Positions 11,837 to 24,709 of a stretch of 64,000 nucleotides of DNA are shown piece by piece. The stretch is from NCBI GenBank assembly GCA_033030425.1, contig JAUFSD010000008.1:1550001-1614000 (forward strand), in the 5' to 3' direction. The first letter of the stretch is position 1, and each line of letters opens with the position of its first letter. This stretch comes from Verpa conica (Eukaryota > Ascomycota > Pezizomycetes > Pezizales > Morchellaceae). Made by a program: the position numbers and the translations under genes. The notes beneath the pieces were generated by a model, which made no database searches, was not told the origin of the DNA, and saw only the letters and a list, made by a program, of their open reading frames with translations.

Positions 11837-12900
11837 ACATGTAGGTGCGGGGTTTGTGCAGGTCTATTGGTAGATATAAGTCAATAAGTGGCTGGTTTGG
11901 GGCTGTATGCGCGTATGCAAGGTAGCGGGCCATCCCGATCGTACACTTCCCTGGTTCTTTTTACCGCTCCCGAGGGAAAGCTGCAGGGTAGTACGGCTAT
12001 GTAATGCAGCCGCGTCTAAAGGGTCTTGGCACTATTTCAACTCTCGAGGCAATAATTAATAATGAGATGGATAAGTAGTGCTAGACAGCAAAAACAAGAG
12101 AAATGTCTATATAGGTATATATAGACGTGCTAAGGATATTTCACCACTTGATAAGGCTGGATATTTGTGGGTAGCTAGAGGTGTGTATTTCAGTTCATAA
12201 ACAACTCGATACTAACGGGGCTTCTCAGGCGCGGCTGTACTACGGGGGTAGGGGAAAGTCTGTCGACACCTGGCTATGGTGGCACATGCTTTTCTTAGGA
12301 GATAGCCAATAGTTTTGCGTGGGAACCAGCGCCACCACTGCTACTGTTAACGGACTTACCCCTACCCCCGTAGTACTGCATGTGCAGCTGTGCATGTGTA
12401 TTAAGAAACTCTCTAGTAACTGCGGGTGTGTGGCACAATTCCAAGTTAAAAAGAAGTCCTAATCTACAGTTAATTTCGATGAGCTCATAATAACCACCCG
12501 TGAAAATAGATGCCAGACTATATTTATCACTTAATCGGTTAGTGCGCTGGCGGGGGCACAATTGAAGGCTGAGAATTCTAGAGCTTTCTGGGGCTGCTTG
12601 GCTGCACAAAGTTTTTCTCTAGCTTTTGTCTTAGCTGTAGCATGTAACTGGTACTAGTTCTTACTAACCTACTAAGAGCATGGAATTGTGTCGTGTCGCT
12701 GGGACAAGTAGAGTGCTACATTTTCCAAGATATAGAGTTGTATCAATCGGAGAACAAGGGAATAGGAAGGGGCGAGCCTCTATCTGAGACAAGTAAGATG
12801 CGTAGTAGTAGATTATGCACTGCTTGGGCTGGCGACTAAGGATATGTGGTTGTTTATATTCCAACAATTACTACCCCCTTTATCTACAACAAAGTGAAGA
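11837..12900. other. Intergenic with one small inverted-repeat element
   Basis: No supported gene. The minus-strand ORF at 12295-12609 overlaps the inverted repeat at 12237-12376 and has no recognisable motif. Nothing else stands out. Confidence 0.5.
12237..12376. mobile_element. MITE-like element, TACTACGGGGGTAGGGG ends
   Basis: About 30-bp terminal inverted repeats, GTACTACGGGGGTAGGGG perfect and then imperfect through AAGTCTGT, at 12,237-12,267 and 12,346-12,376 around about 80 bp. Both ends carry TA, as Tc1/mariner-type insertions do. No coding capacity. The class assignment rests only on the TIR and TA pattern. Confidence 0.5.
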
Positions 12901-14047
12901 TCAACCTCTGTTAAGGAGGTGTCTGCCCTCTAAGTACAAGATAGTCGAAGTCAACGTCTGCCAGATATATTCCCGCACCAAGACCGGCGTCAACGGCTGA
13001 CCTATCATCCTCCATCTCATATTATTTGCAGAAAGGGTGATCTCCCTTCTTGATACCTGATCTAATGTGATATCCTCCAGCAAGCTGTTCATCCACAATA
13101 AAGCGTCGACATCAGCGTCACTAACAATAATCTCCCTTTCCCCAGCTACTTTCACTGCCCCTCTCACTCCCACCCGATCCGATAAATCCAAACCAAAATC
13201 CGCAAACGCATCAAGAACCTGGAGCTGAAACTCCTTTGTGAAGAATGAATATGGTGGGGTCCGGTCTGTTGTCTGCGGGTGATAATTCATCGTCTCTTCT
13301 GAAGTCGTCCGTAGTAGAACTCGCTCTAGTCGCCGACGAAATGCGTTAAACTCGTCTGTAGGTACCTGAGCCACGTCCAATGTGGTGCAGAGCCCTAGTA
13401 GCATCACTCGGCGAGGGGGCCGAGATTGTGTAAGACCTATCCCTTCCGGGGGGTTGGGTCTTGTGTAAACTTGTACCCTCTCACTGGGTTGTAGAGACCC
13501 CCGTGAATAGGCTCTTTCGAGCTCCCGTGGAGACTCTTTATCCGCTAACCGTTGCAAAGTTGCATTATCTATCGATAATTTCGGCGGGGCAAGTTGCACC
13601 TGTCCTATAAAAGGTTGAATACCCTCTATAGCTTTAGATTTTTCCGGAGGGGTATAACCTTCCGCCCACAATGGAGACCTACTTCCTATCCCTCTTGGAG
13701 GTTCTGCTATGGCAGGGGGTGTCTCTAAAATATCTGGCCTAAATCGCTGCATCTTCCGTTTATTTCTAGATTCTGCTTGTAACCGTGTAACCTCTGAATC
13801 GAGCTGAAGGCACTGCTGTGAAAGTTCTTCAATCTTCGCCTTTAGTTTTGCAATTTGTGCTTTATCATCTGTGACTCATTACCTTCAGCTTTTACCTCTG
13901 CATCTGGTCCTCGGATCGCTTTTACATACCCTTAATCTGATCTTCTCTATTAATCACCGGTGGCTCTTCAATATTCACCGATGCTTCCGCAGCATCGTTG
14001 AAGGTAACAGTTATTATTTCTGGTTCAGGTAGAAGAAAGTCAGACAT
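12901..14047 (-). CDS. Hypothetical coiled-coil protein
   Basis: Two exons, 14047-13930 and 13868-12901, joined across a 61-bp intron (GTATGT donor, CACAG acceptor) in matching phase, 361 residues. The ATG at 14047 opens an acidic N-terminus (MSDFLLPEPEIITVTF). Immediately after the intron is a coiled coil of about 35 residues (AQIAKLKAKIEELSQQCLQL) followed by a basic turn (SRNKRK). The middle is proline- and arginine-rich. The last 120 residues look folded (DFGLDLSDRVGVRGAVKVAG, DADVDALLWMNSLLEDITL). I recognise no family. Without the intron the coiled-coil frame meets a TGA upstream, which supports the splice. Confidence 0.6.
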
Positions 14048-15530
14048 TTCGTATGTATTTGGCGTAGGGATTATTGTATCTTTTGCTCCAGAGGCGTCTC
14101 TTGTGAGCAGCTAGTAGGTAGGGCGCGGGGAGCATATTATATAATGTAGATTATCCGATGTGGTAGTCCTTTATGCAAAAGATATGCAGCTGTGGGGCTC
14201 AGGTGGTGGAACAAGCGGAATCGGCGATCTGGGTCTAGAATGGCGGAGGGAAAAGCCATCGTAAAAGCAAACCAGAGACAGTTGTGATATAAATAATTTC
14301 AGGCCTCCAACTCAAGTGAATTTGAGGTCGGTAGCATGGGGGCATATAGGTGCGTATACTTGCCTGTTATTGAAATAAGGGCACTGGAGGCCGGCTATTT
14401 GACTCAATTGGAGTATCTGTTTACCTTTTGCTATGTAGGCAGATGATCCGATCTATCTCTAGCAGACTTGTTGTGTTGTAATGGTCAGACTGCTAGTATC
14501 ACATGTAGTGCCTAATCATATTCGCTGTAGACGCTCTGTTTGGTGAGGCATCATGGGTTTGTGGCCATGATATATATATCACTCAAACTTTATAAATTAC
14601 AATAAATCTCATAGGTTTAGGGTGTTGGCTATTTTGTCTCGATATTACAATAAAGCAAATAGAAAACAAATAACAAATGTGGGACTCAAAAACCCCCAAC
14701 CAGATAGAGTTTCAAGACTCTGTTGTAAAGTCAAAATAGAGGGGGGAGGGAATAAACGATGAAAGAGTCTCGCACGTGCAGTGTAGGGAATATATTGAAA
14801 AATCCACCCTATGCCTATAGCCATCAACTATAGTTGTGTGTTTTTGTATGGTACGCGGGGCGTTCTGGAAATATCTTGCAATTACGAGTAGGGGTGTAGC
14901 TGGTTAAGAAAACTTTTAACTCCGCCTATGGTTGTTTTAGACACGGCCTCTGCGTTCCACCCTAATAGAGTAACGTGTGCCCGCCTAGCCGGTGCCGCCT
15001 AGTCGCGGCTGCAGCCGCATCATAAATCTACATCTAAAACGATCTACCCGTTCTGAATCGTCTTAGATCGGATCTACAGGAATTTATAATAGATAAGTTG
15101 ACCTCTCCATTTATCCTACATTAAAATGAAGCAACGAAATTCCAGAACCTGGTTTTCTGGCACCCCAATGGCATTCCAATCAGCTAACGTGCCGCCAGAA
15201 GTTCTTCCAGGCCTTCACCAGTTTATCTATGCTCCTGAGTTGATCTCATATTTTTTTAACTGTGATAAGCGCTAAGCCTTAACAGGAGAGCTCCTAGAGA
15301 CCTTATAATCTCTCTACTAACTATGCTATGTGTGATTCGTGATTTAGAGTCTCATTATTTTGAAATTGCTTTCCTGAAAAATGGTGGCTAATACGGTAGT
15401 TGGAAATTATGTAGGGTAGAATGTTCGTTAGCACTAACTATTAACCAACAGGTATGCCTATCCAGAAAGGGTGATATATCTCGATCTAAACCCTTTTCCA
15501 TCGTTATTTATCGAGATCTATCTTTTTTCT
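14048..15530. other. Intergenic, no gene seen
   Basis: No coding frame or repeat I can support. AT-rich, with scattered stop codons in all frames. Confidence 0.5.
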
Positions 15531-16376
15531 TCACCATGGTCGCTCGGTTGTAAATCCCCCTCCGGCCGGTAGAAAAGCATCAGATAATGTGCCATTACCG
15601 CTGTACTCAGCTGCCAAGGTAGATTGTAGATCCATCCAAGCCCTCCCAATTACTTCCTTTGAGCGAAGGCGCGTACACAACCCGAAATAAGTACCGGGAC
15701 TAAACCCACGGCCCAGCAAGTGGCTTACCACCTCTTCCTGACCTGCTATCGCGGCAATTTGGATTGTGTTTAATCCATCCTCTGTTGCTTCAATGTTGCA
15801 GCCCCTGTCTACCAACAAACTGGCTATGGCTACTTCACCGAATGCTGCTGCGTAATGTAGTGCGTTATACAAATAGTTGTGGCCGGTTGACTCAATATCG
15901 GCTTGGTGGTCAAGTAAATATCTAGCCGCCGTGTAGTTCCCTGAGATTGCCGCAGATAGCAGCGGGGTCCACCCATGTATATTTCTAGTTTCGGTATCGG
16001 CTCCATTCTCCAACAGTAGCTTGACGATGTCTCCGTAGCCAAGTACTATTGCAGAGTGGAGTGCGGTCATCCTACGATTGTCTGGGGTGTTGACATTCGC
16101 ACCACGTGCCAAGAGTTGTATGGCTAAGTCCTTGTGGTTTTGTGATGAGGCCCAGTGAAGTACAGAGCGCTTGAACTTACCTGTAGTACTGCTAATCGCA
16201 CGGTCTAATAACATAGGTGAGAGGACCCTGGCGAGAAAAGAATTTGATCGGAGGAGAGAGTTGAGATCATTTGGTGCTAGATTCTCTGCAATTTGGAGGA
16301 TAATCTCATTTGGCAGAACCAGGATTGTCCTCCGACAAGGCCGTTTTTTAAAAACGTGGTGTAAAATTCGTAGCAT
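15531..16376 (-). CDS. F-box-like ankyrin protein, paralogue 1
   Basis: Single exon, 281 residues, ATG at 16376. Residues about 21-54 (LPNEIILQIAENLAPNDLNS and the following SFLARVL stretch) match the F-box pattern of Leu-Pro, conserved Ile/Leu and the RL-type second half. About five ankyrin repeats follow (residues 70-235: VLHWASSQNHKDLAIQLLAR, TALHSAIVLGYGDIVKLLLE, ALHYAAAFGEVAIASLLVD). The C-terminal 45 residues are unlike ankyrin. A TATA-like AATATAAATACC lies about 50 bp upstream of the ATG. Known F-box proteins bind Skp1 in SCF ubiquitin ligases, with ankyrins as the substrate-binding part; that role is inferred. The start MLR and the whole layout match the gene at 61,349-62,182. Confidence 0.8.
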   Translation of the reverse strand: MLRILHHVFKKRPCRRTILVLPNEIILQIAENLAPNDLNSLLRSNSFLARVLSPMLLDRAISSTTGKFKRSVLHWASSQNHKDLAIQLLARGANVNTPDNRRMTALHSAIVLGYGDIVKLLLENGADTETRNIHGWTPLLSAAISGNYTAARYLLDHQADIESTGHNYLYNALHYAAAFGEVAIASLLVDRGCNIEATEDGLNTIQIAAIAGQEEVVSHLLGRGFSPGTYFGLCTRLRSKEVIGRAWMDLQSTLAAEYSGNGTLSDAFLPAGGGFTTERPW

Positions 16377-19300
16377 TTCTTGTCGTTGAGAGCTGCAAAA
16401 ATCTGTGTGTGGGCATGTGAGCGGTATTTATATTGCTATAAGTCTGGAGAGTGCTATTGCATGGGGTATTTTACGTACTAGACTAAGGGTGCCGTGCTTG
16501 GGGTTCCCTGGGCCTTTCAACCTTCTAAGCACCACCGATACAACATCAAAGAATTACTGGCCTTTTCGGCACCACTACTTATTGACTAAAGTCAGGACCG
16601 TGTAAGAATTCTATTGATAGATCTGAACACAATACTTTATATCTTATGACTCCTAACCTCCCATTATCATAGATTTTACAATAGTCCAGAATCCATTAAT
16701 CACCCACAGCCTGTTTCTGCGTGGTAGTATTTCGGCTACTCCGGAACTGAGCTGGAAGATACCAGTATATCCGAGACAGTTAAAACTGAGCTAGATCTCC
16801 CTAAATACTTCAACTGAAGTTCTTTACCTATCTCCGATTGGGTTCACCTATTTCTTTGGGTGCGGTGACCACATTCCCGACCTTCTTCGATACTTATGAG
16901 CACTGATGATAGTTTTTTCACAGAGAGGAGTGTGTGTCAGGAGTAGTCTGTCAAAGCATACTGCGGGTTAGATGAGGGGGTATTTTGTTTCCGTGGATAG
17001 AGACAAAAATCGGAGTACCAATAACTCAAGAGAGCTATGGGCGCCAAGACAAATAAAAAGTCTCACAAGTTTCTTGGGAGGGGATTTAACTAGAGCTGGT
17101 CTGAGGGAGATCAGGATGCTGGGTCGATCTGGTGAGAATACTAGAAAAAAACTCTGTAGAGCCCCCGACAGGTGAAAGGGAAAGACATCAAAGAGCTTTG
17201 GTGGCTTCTCGCCGTTCCGGTTCCTTATGAACATCTGGAAGCTGACACCAAGGCATCAACCACTTGGTGATGGTCAGCTCTCGGCTACTTTGGATGCTGC
17301 TTTCGATGCTATCGAGGCCAGTACAGATAATTTCGGGCCGCTTGGAGGGGAGCTAGGTGAGGGGTTGAACGATGGATGTAAACATGCGCTGAGAAGTTTT
17401 TTCTTTATCTGTAATAATATATAGATACTACATACTTTATCAACGAGTAATATATATTAATTAGACTGGTGATAGATAATAGCTAGTTTTAACTTTAGGA
17501 ACCTTTACTTTATTTTACTCTCCAATTGAACAATAGCAATTCATTTCCCCTAACTTATCAGTTCGGCTACAGCACATGGTAAAGATGATTCATAAATATC
17601 TCTCTATATTCGAGCACTAGATGCCAGCGACTGTTTTGATCGGCCATAAATACTCCATATGCTTGTGAGGGGAGAAGCGGGGAGGTGTTTTAAAGGAAAG
17701 CACGAAATTTTTGTATATGCGTGGGCCTTGTGCATGCGATTGAGCGAGAATTTTCTTCTATGATAATGCTATAGCTAGAAGGGGAAATATACTGAACCAA
17801 AAAAAAACCAGTATTCGGTGTCTGTTGTAGAATCTTCCTAATATAGATAGCTAATGGAAGATCATAGATACAAGTCACGTGATATATATTTTTCTATGTC
17901 CGAGGATCCAGGAAAGGGAATCTGTATAAGTATTTGAAGTTTTCTCTTCTGAAGCATTGATATATTGATAGATATCTTTTAGATATTCAATTAAGACTTT
18001 TTTACCATACCGCCAAATATGGTGGATATCGAGTGACACATTGTGAATTCAGGGTTTCTTCAAAAACCCTAACCCACGAAACCACCTCTCGTCTTACAGA
18101 GCCTCATAGCAATCTTGTGACGGCTTTAAAAAAGTACATGACCACTACGCGAGAGTTTTCAAGCACTTTCCTGCAGATAATATTTAACAAAAATTCCTAA
18201 ACATATCTTCTCCTGGATAGATATACTCCCAAGACCCGCTAAGTGATAAATCATGAGGTGCCACTCGGTGACAAAAGCAGAAGGTTTAGCGGTACTATGT
18301 TTGGAGGCAGTCACTAAGACACAGCCGGTGATGGGTTCGTGTTCTATTGACTAAAAAACATTGTAATCATAATTGTTAGTGACCATGATACAATACGTTT
18401 TAAGCAACTACTAAGGTCTGCCAAGCCTCGCATTTGGTCGAGTGATGGTCGAGTGATGGTACGTGACTGACAAAAAGAGAAATGTGTAAGTATATATATT
18501 GAGGCTTGTAAAAGTGTTCTTAGGTACAAAATAAGACCTCGCGGTGATTAAAAAATGAGTATTATGCATTGGGCACATACGTTACCAGAGGTCTTAGGCC
18601 TGCCAGAAGCTTCTCTCGACCAGCACTCATCGCCACCCCACCACCACTGACAGAAAGCTTCTCAGATACGCCAGAGCTAACTAATATCGCAGCCAACCCA
18701 CTTTGCATACCTAAATTTAACTAAACCAGTTATGTAGTTATTTTTTAATACAAATAGCAGTGTATGATCCGTCTCGTATCCTTCATTCCACTCGACACCA
18801 ACTGGTTTCTGTATAGAAAGAATTACCGGCAGAGCAACTTCATACGTATAGAAAGAAAAAATTCACGCAGCTGTGAATGTTAGGCAGTCTTCTATAGCTT
18901 ACTGATAACGTACTAATGTTTTATTTGGCAGAACACGAAGTTCAGAGGTGACCCGGAGATCGTTACGGTTGGCATGGTTAAGGGTACCACATCCAAAAAA
19001 AAGATGATTAAAGGAGTGGAGCACGGTGTGTGATGTGAGGAGGAGCAGATCCTACACCGTATCAAAAGAAGAGGTTGATAAAAACCTAATAAAAAGTTTG
19101 GTGAATACGGCAAGAAGTTGACTGTCAACCGTATGATTCTTTGATGGGTTCATGAGTCTCGAAACTCGACTGGAAGCTGCCTGGCTATCGATACAGCAGT
19201 TACCGTATAGTTAATTTGGTTTTTGGTACGGTGAGCTGCCCGACTAACTCCATCCCCAGAATTTCCAGTTTTTTTTTTTGTTTTATTCATTAATTCCAGA

Positions 19301-20891
19301 ATTTCCAGTAATAGTTGCTAATTTAGGTTAATATTCAAGCCTCTGTGACTCCTACCAGAAAACATATAGGTGTAGTGAAGAGATTCGTTTACCTGGATCA
19401 GCAAGCGACAGTATCCACGAGGACAGCAGTCCATATTACCATAACTAGAAATTTGACGGTATTTGGAGAAAAGAGTTAGGAACCTGCCAGAGAGCTATCA
19501 GATGTTCAAGGCATACGTTTAGACTGACTGGAAATATTGATGGAGGTTAGCAAGCTCAAAGGAAATCACCCGACAAGAAATATACCTGTAATAGGGTATT
19601 TCTCCCAAGGAAGGCGGGAAAACCGTGGTCGCTGGTTTAGCGGGGATTTTATACGAATTATGCGATAAAATCTTTGGTAGTATAGTATATAGCTAAACTT
19701 GAAAACTGCTCGAGAACTATGGGCTAGTTGCTGGGCTCTCTTTTGCTTGTTGCGGGATAGCAAAGGAAGTGTTACTAATCGAGATACCTTGAGTAATGGC
19801 GGTTTATATTTCTGAGTGTGCGGAGGAATAGACAAAATGATCTCTTTCCGTTAGGATATTGTCTTTGTAGTTGAATAAATACCTCGTATCAACCTCTATC
19901 TTTACCTCCACTATCAATCTGAGTTAGAGGGGTTAGCTTTAGGCGAGGGAGATTTATGGTCTTAGTAATGGTGCCGGAAGGTCTATGCCTAATTATACGG
20001 TATTTGTGGACTAATACTCGGGATTGTTTTCTATACTGGTAAATCTGCTGATATCGGGGATAGCGTTAGAGAAGATACGGTGGTTCAAGGTTCAAACTAG
20101 GGCTGATAGGAGGTTTGGATAGATAGATTCAGAATGAATATATTAAGGCTAGCTTTGATTGTTGTGGGGGTGGAGAGGCTCACAGTAAGGGTGAGGAGAT
20201 TAAGCCATAAACTGTTAATTTTCTTATAAATAAACTAGCCTTTATTCTCGATGGAATGCATTTTCTTCGATAAATCAGAGGTATTGAGCTAGTTACACCA
20301 TTTATAGGGATTTTCTTTAGGCAATAAACATTATTCATAGCCCTTATTCCCTAAACATCCGCAACACTAGCAGGAAAGAAAGATGGCCATGAGTCCAGGT
20401 ATACGTACACATGGTTGTTCCTAAGAGCACGTGGGTACGACGTATATCCGCGTCTTATCACCCTTCCCTTACAATTTATGATGACCATCTCTAAAAATAT
20501 GATGGGTTAGAGCTATTATTATCTTAGCGATGATGCTCTTTTGGGAATCATATTAGGATGGGTCGAGGATCTATATGGGGCTGGCGATACACTGGTAATT
20601 AGGTTACGAGATATCTAGCTATTATTATATAAACTTCCGGCCCGAAGCTATTGTATGACCCTTATTTTCAGTTACTCTCATCTATATCCTTATAATCGAC
20701 CAGTTAACTCCAAGTTTCATATATTGGATTTAATGAGTAAAGATCAGAATTTCTGTTTTTAGCTCGATAAAAAGTGCTGCTATAAGCCCTAACCTCCGCG
20801 GGTTGCCTGAATCAGGCCGCCTATATCTATCACACCTAGGACCGACCACCAGACCAAGATCTGCTTAAACCCTCATCTACCAACACACGCA
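16377..20891. other. Long intergenic stretch, one dispersed repeat
   Basis: 4.5 kb without a supportable gene. ORFs at 16968-17424 and 18913-19835 are short, overlap on both strands and lack motifs. It contains the second copy of the repeat also at 6,831 and a perfect two-unit repeat TCGAGTGATGG near 18,438. Confidence 0.45.
17805..18015. repeat. Dispersed repeat, copy 2
   Basis: Partner of 6,831-7,040: CTTCCTAATA, GATAGCTAATGG, AAGTCACGTG, GAGGATCCAGGAAA, TTTTCTCTTC and TTGATAGATAT occur in the same order. Preceded by an A-run at about 17,800. Confidence 0.5.
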
Positions 20892-22084
20892 ATGGGAAAC
20901 CGGAAGAAAAAACGTAATAGTGGCTCTTCCAAGCCAAAGCCACAATCCACCGGAAGTCAATCAAACAACCCCGGATCATCTCAATCGAAGTCCCAGAGCC
21001 CCCCGAAACCACAAGGGGACTATTTCTTACACATAATCGCGCTATACCAGAAACCGTCACCTCCCGGCCGTCTCTGGGAAAAGCATCTGGAGATCTACCG
21101 CATGCTCCACACCACCGAAGCCTCAAATAACCGCCGATGTAGAATCTACCTCGACCAGATCGAGAAAATTGTTCTTGAAGAGGCAAATAGAGGTTTTTCA
21201 TGTGTGCTATACACGCATATGCAAACTCCAGGACCAGTATACACCCAGGGGTTCTCTATACCTCGACCTGCAAAACTTGTCGAAAGAATGGATGATGCTC
21301 TTGCAGGTGAAATGTTTTTCATGATGGCGAGAATGCTAGGACTCACGGGAATGCGGGCATCATTGTTTGGCGGAGGAACAGGGACGATGCTTGAGGTCTT
21401 TGGGGAACAGCTCTTCATCGCGTTTTTGGAATGGCTTTTGAAAAATAATCGGCCGTTCTTTGAAGCGCTGGAAGATCATCGCCCATTGAAAGAGTACACT
21501 GATGTATGAATCTTTCTTCTCCTTACGGTAATAGCCCTTCGTAGCTAGGAACCTGGCTGACGGAATAGTAGTTGTCGGTAAATGAATCTAGTCTTGAAGA
21601 TAGTCAAGCAACAACCCCGTCGGACGAAGTCGGAACCGAAAGTCCACAAGAGTCTCTTTTCAAACGGTACCAGGATGCACAGTACCAGTGTCTCGCCCCA
21701 GGAACATTCTACGAAACCCATCTCGAGATCTATCGGCTACTCCAGCAGCAGGACGAAAAGAGATACAACCACTATAAGGTTTTTCAAATGCTGGCGATCA
21801 GACACCTCATAGAATTCATTGAGAAATTTGGTGGTAGAAACCGTTCAAGCCCTCGGCCTGCACGACTTGTGGCGAAGATGAGCGACGAAGACGCGGCCGG
21901 AGTGTTTGTCTATGTCCGTAATCTGCTCAGACTAGCAATATTCAAGATAAGTGAGGTGCCAGTGTTCAAAGAGCAGTTGGTGATAGGGGTCTTGGAGTGG
22001 ATGTTGGAAAATGATAGGAGTAAATTCGAGGATATTGAAACTGGTGCTATGAGTACGGGGTCGAAGCTGAAGGAGTATCTTTGA
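20892..22084 (+). CDS. Orphan protein with two copies of one domain
   Basis: Two exons, 20892-21503 and 21572-22084, 374 residues. The intron has a GTATGA donor, a CTGAC branch point about a dozen bases before TAG, and matching phase 0. Read unspliced, the second half has no ATG start, which argues for one gene. Residues 1-42 are basic and rich in Ser, Gln and Lys. Two similar domains follow, one per exon. Shared landmarks are WEKHLEIYRML / YETHLEIYRLL, PRPAKLVERMDD / PRPARLVAKMSD, FGEQLFIAFLEWLLKNNR / FKEQLVIGVLEWMLENDR and LKEYTD / LKEYL. The domain is predicted mainly helical. I know no family for it. The exon boundary falls between the copies, so the gene looks like an exon-wise duplication. 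Confidence 0.7.
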
Positions 22085-23451
22085 GGGTTTTATTCTATTA
22101 TTTATGATGAGGTATTTAATAATACGGTCTTCCTGCTACAGGAAGCAGTGATTATGAAAAGGATGGAGGCGGGCAGATCTGGCAAGGGTTAGGGTTGTGC
22201 ACTTTGTCATTTACCTTCTGGTTTTTACTTCATTATGCTTATGTAGGCTTCTATGTCTATAGCTCAGTTTCTAAGAAATATTCTTTACCGGATTTAACTC
22301 TTGCCTGATTGTAATCAGTACCGATTTCTAGCGTTAGACAGCACCATACAGTTTAACCATAGCTAAAATACTGTACAATCATATACTCCTTCAGCAAAAT
22401 AAAGGTACAGCACTACACTGCTCCGAAGTGTTGCTATAACAGATGAAGTGACTAAACCCTAGATTTGCTTACTTTTTACTCATGGATACGATCCTTGGCG
22501 CCACGTGATATGAACTGGGTACGAGACAGATTTTGTCTCGTTTGGAGAACTTGATAATGAGGCTCTGCGGGACTTTCCGTGAGGCTCTACGGTTCATGCA
22601 GGTACCAGGGTCGCCTGGCACTAACCTTAATGATAAGATCTACAGATGGCAAAATGTCTAGGAATTACGAAAAATCATGCATAAGTATACAGAGATTTTA
22701 AAGTTCTGGGTATGTTATGGTCATTCTACTTGTCTCAATATTTTAGACAATAATGGTGCCCCGTTATGATTGTCTCCTCCTAGGTGAGGGGGGTGGAGAA
22801 ATTATTTTCGGCTGAGATAACTACAGTAATGATCGAGGAAGGGCCAATGAAAAGCACACTATGGAACTTCATATACAGACCTTAATGGATTAAGCGAGGG
22901 AGCTCAGCTTGGTGCTACTATGAGCTATATATCAGGAGTCAACTCTTTGGCTTTGTAGGTCCTAAGCCTCCTACATCAGCTTGCTGTCAGTAAGAAACCT
23001 GTTTTTATACCCTGGATCTTCGGCATACCTAACTAGGATAGCTTGTTTCAACATTTGGTTGAAGCTGATGTCCAAGTGGTAGTCAATGATTATAAAGGAA
23101 AATATAAGATACTGCACTCCGCTTCCAAAGAATATCCTACCTTATCCTACTGTTCACTGGTGCTTTGATATATTATGCTGAAGAAAAGCTATGGTTAGGT
23201 GGGCCAGAGAAGTTATAGTTACTGTCTTACAGCTGATTATAAATTCATAGTATTCACTTTTGTTCTCTTTTCGGTGTCCCCCAATAACCTAGTTTCAATA
23301 CCCCTAGAAAATAAGGATAGGTTTTTGACCATTCTATAATTCTGTAGAAAATATGCGTTTTTATAATTTCAGTCTGTAGAGTATTTGGGTTACTTTATGC
23401 AATATTTATGCAGCTTGGGGCATGAGCTAAAGTCTAAAGAAGGCAATGGCT
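22085..23451. other. Intergenic, no gene seen
   Basis: No supportable gene. Near 22,495-22,530 a short block (CCACGTGATATGAACTGGG, then ACGAGACAG) recurs at about 30,138-30,173 with few changes. Confidence 0.45.
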
Positions 23452-24709
23452 TCACAAGTCAGATGAATAGGCTTTGGTATTAGTGATAAATATTCCGGCT
23501 GGATAACTGATGTATTCGGCCACCTGTAACGCCGTATCATATTTCCCGGTATTGACATCAGCACCAGCCTCGAGCAACCTGCTTACAACATCATGCACTA
23601 TACTTGTTTTAAGGAAATCCAATTCCGGGTGCTTGATTATCATGTCGGTTAATATCCATGAGGCTTTGATAAGATCTTCATAGCCCCGCCGGAAGACCTT
23701 CTGGTTTGATGGCAAGCCGATATAGAGACTCATTTGTGACTATAAGTATCTGGTACTTAACCAGCGAATTGTCCTTAGAAGAGTAATAACCAGTACCTTT
23801 GATAGTAACCATCTACTCATTTCAACCCGTGCATCAATACTGATATCTGTCAATCTCTCACAATTTGCATCTAGAAACCCCCTGAGAACCTCATCACCCC
23901 AGATGATTCTTTTTATATATTCTTTAATTCTGTCAACCTTCCAAGCTACTTGCCCTAGGCGTTGTGCGGCAATACTGTGAAGATTTCTATTAATATTTGT
24001 AGGAGCTACGCCTAGGAGCTATGCATAAGGGAATCTTACATGCTAGATAGGGGGAAATTTCCCCTTATATCTTGATTGAGAGTAACAAACTATATCCGTA
24101 GTAAATTAGAAGCGTTTCACATAAGTATAGTACATAATAGAATCAACCGGCAATACAGCTTTCCTAGAAGCCATAAAAAATAAATATAGCCGGTGCTCAG
24201 GTGCGTGACATTCCACACTAAACCCGTTTATTACCTGAATATCTCGATCATTTGGTTCATGTAGTTCACTTTGGTAAGAAAACCGAGAAACTCACTTAAT
24301 GGTACAGTTCATCTACATCAATAAAGGCCCTAGATCGCCCAAAGACCCGCCTAAAAGCCTTCATCTTTTTAGGCTGGACTTTATCTAGCCTCTCGAGCAC
24401 TCCGTCGACTTGATGCATAATATATCCAACCCGACTCCCCCTATCACGTAACAAGATTGAGTACGGATCTCTAGCTCCCTCTTCGAGAAGCTTTAGAGAG
24501 TTATGTAATGTAATGATTTCCTGGGAAAGCGGCCGCATGTCTACGCGAGTGCCCTCGGCTACTTCAAGGTAATTTGTGTAAAGTCTCCAAGTGGATTGTA
24601 CCCTCCTAGCAATGTCGTCGGCATCAAAGCCAAATGGCGTAGCCGGCTGAATATAATTATACTGAGTATGCAGTAAGTAAGTGGACATAGCTGTGCTGGA
24701 GCTTAGCAT
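23452..24709 (-). pseudogene. NLR-like gene remnant, N-terminus and ankyrin end
   Basis: Three coding blocks. 24709-about 24303 encodes a helical segment beginning near FGFDADDIARRV with a run like SQEIITLHNSLKLLEE, the look of the helical N-terminal domain of many fungal STAND/NLR proteins. 23986-23797 and 23739-23452 are joined by a 57-bp intron in phase 0. The last block contains one clear ankyrin unit (VVSRLLEAGADVNTGKYDTA) and ends soon after. There is no NACHT motif between them. The donor for the first block is unclear: GTACCA would keep phase but makes an intron of about 310 bp. Either this is a shortened gene or a decayed NLR; I favour decay. Confidence 0.4.

Noticed and set aside
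12295..12609. Minus-strand ORF of 104 residues
   Set aside because: Its C-terminal part lies in a MITE inverted repeat and it has no domain or splice support.
16968..17424. Several short ORFs on both strands
   Set aside because: Overlapping, no motif, no consistent intron model.
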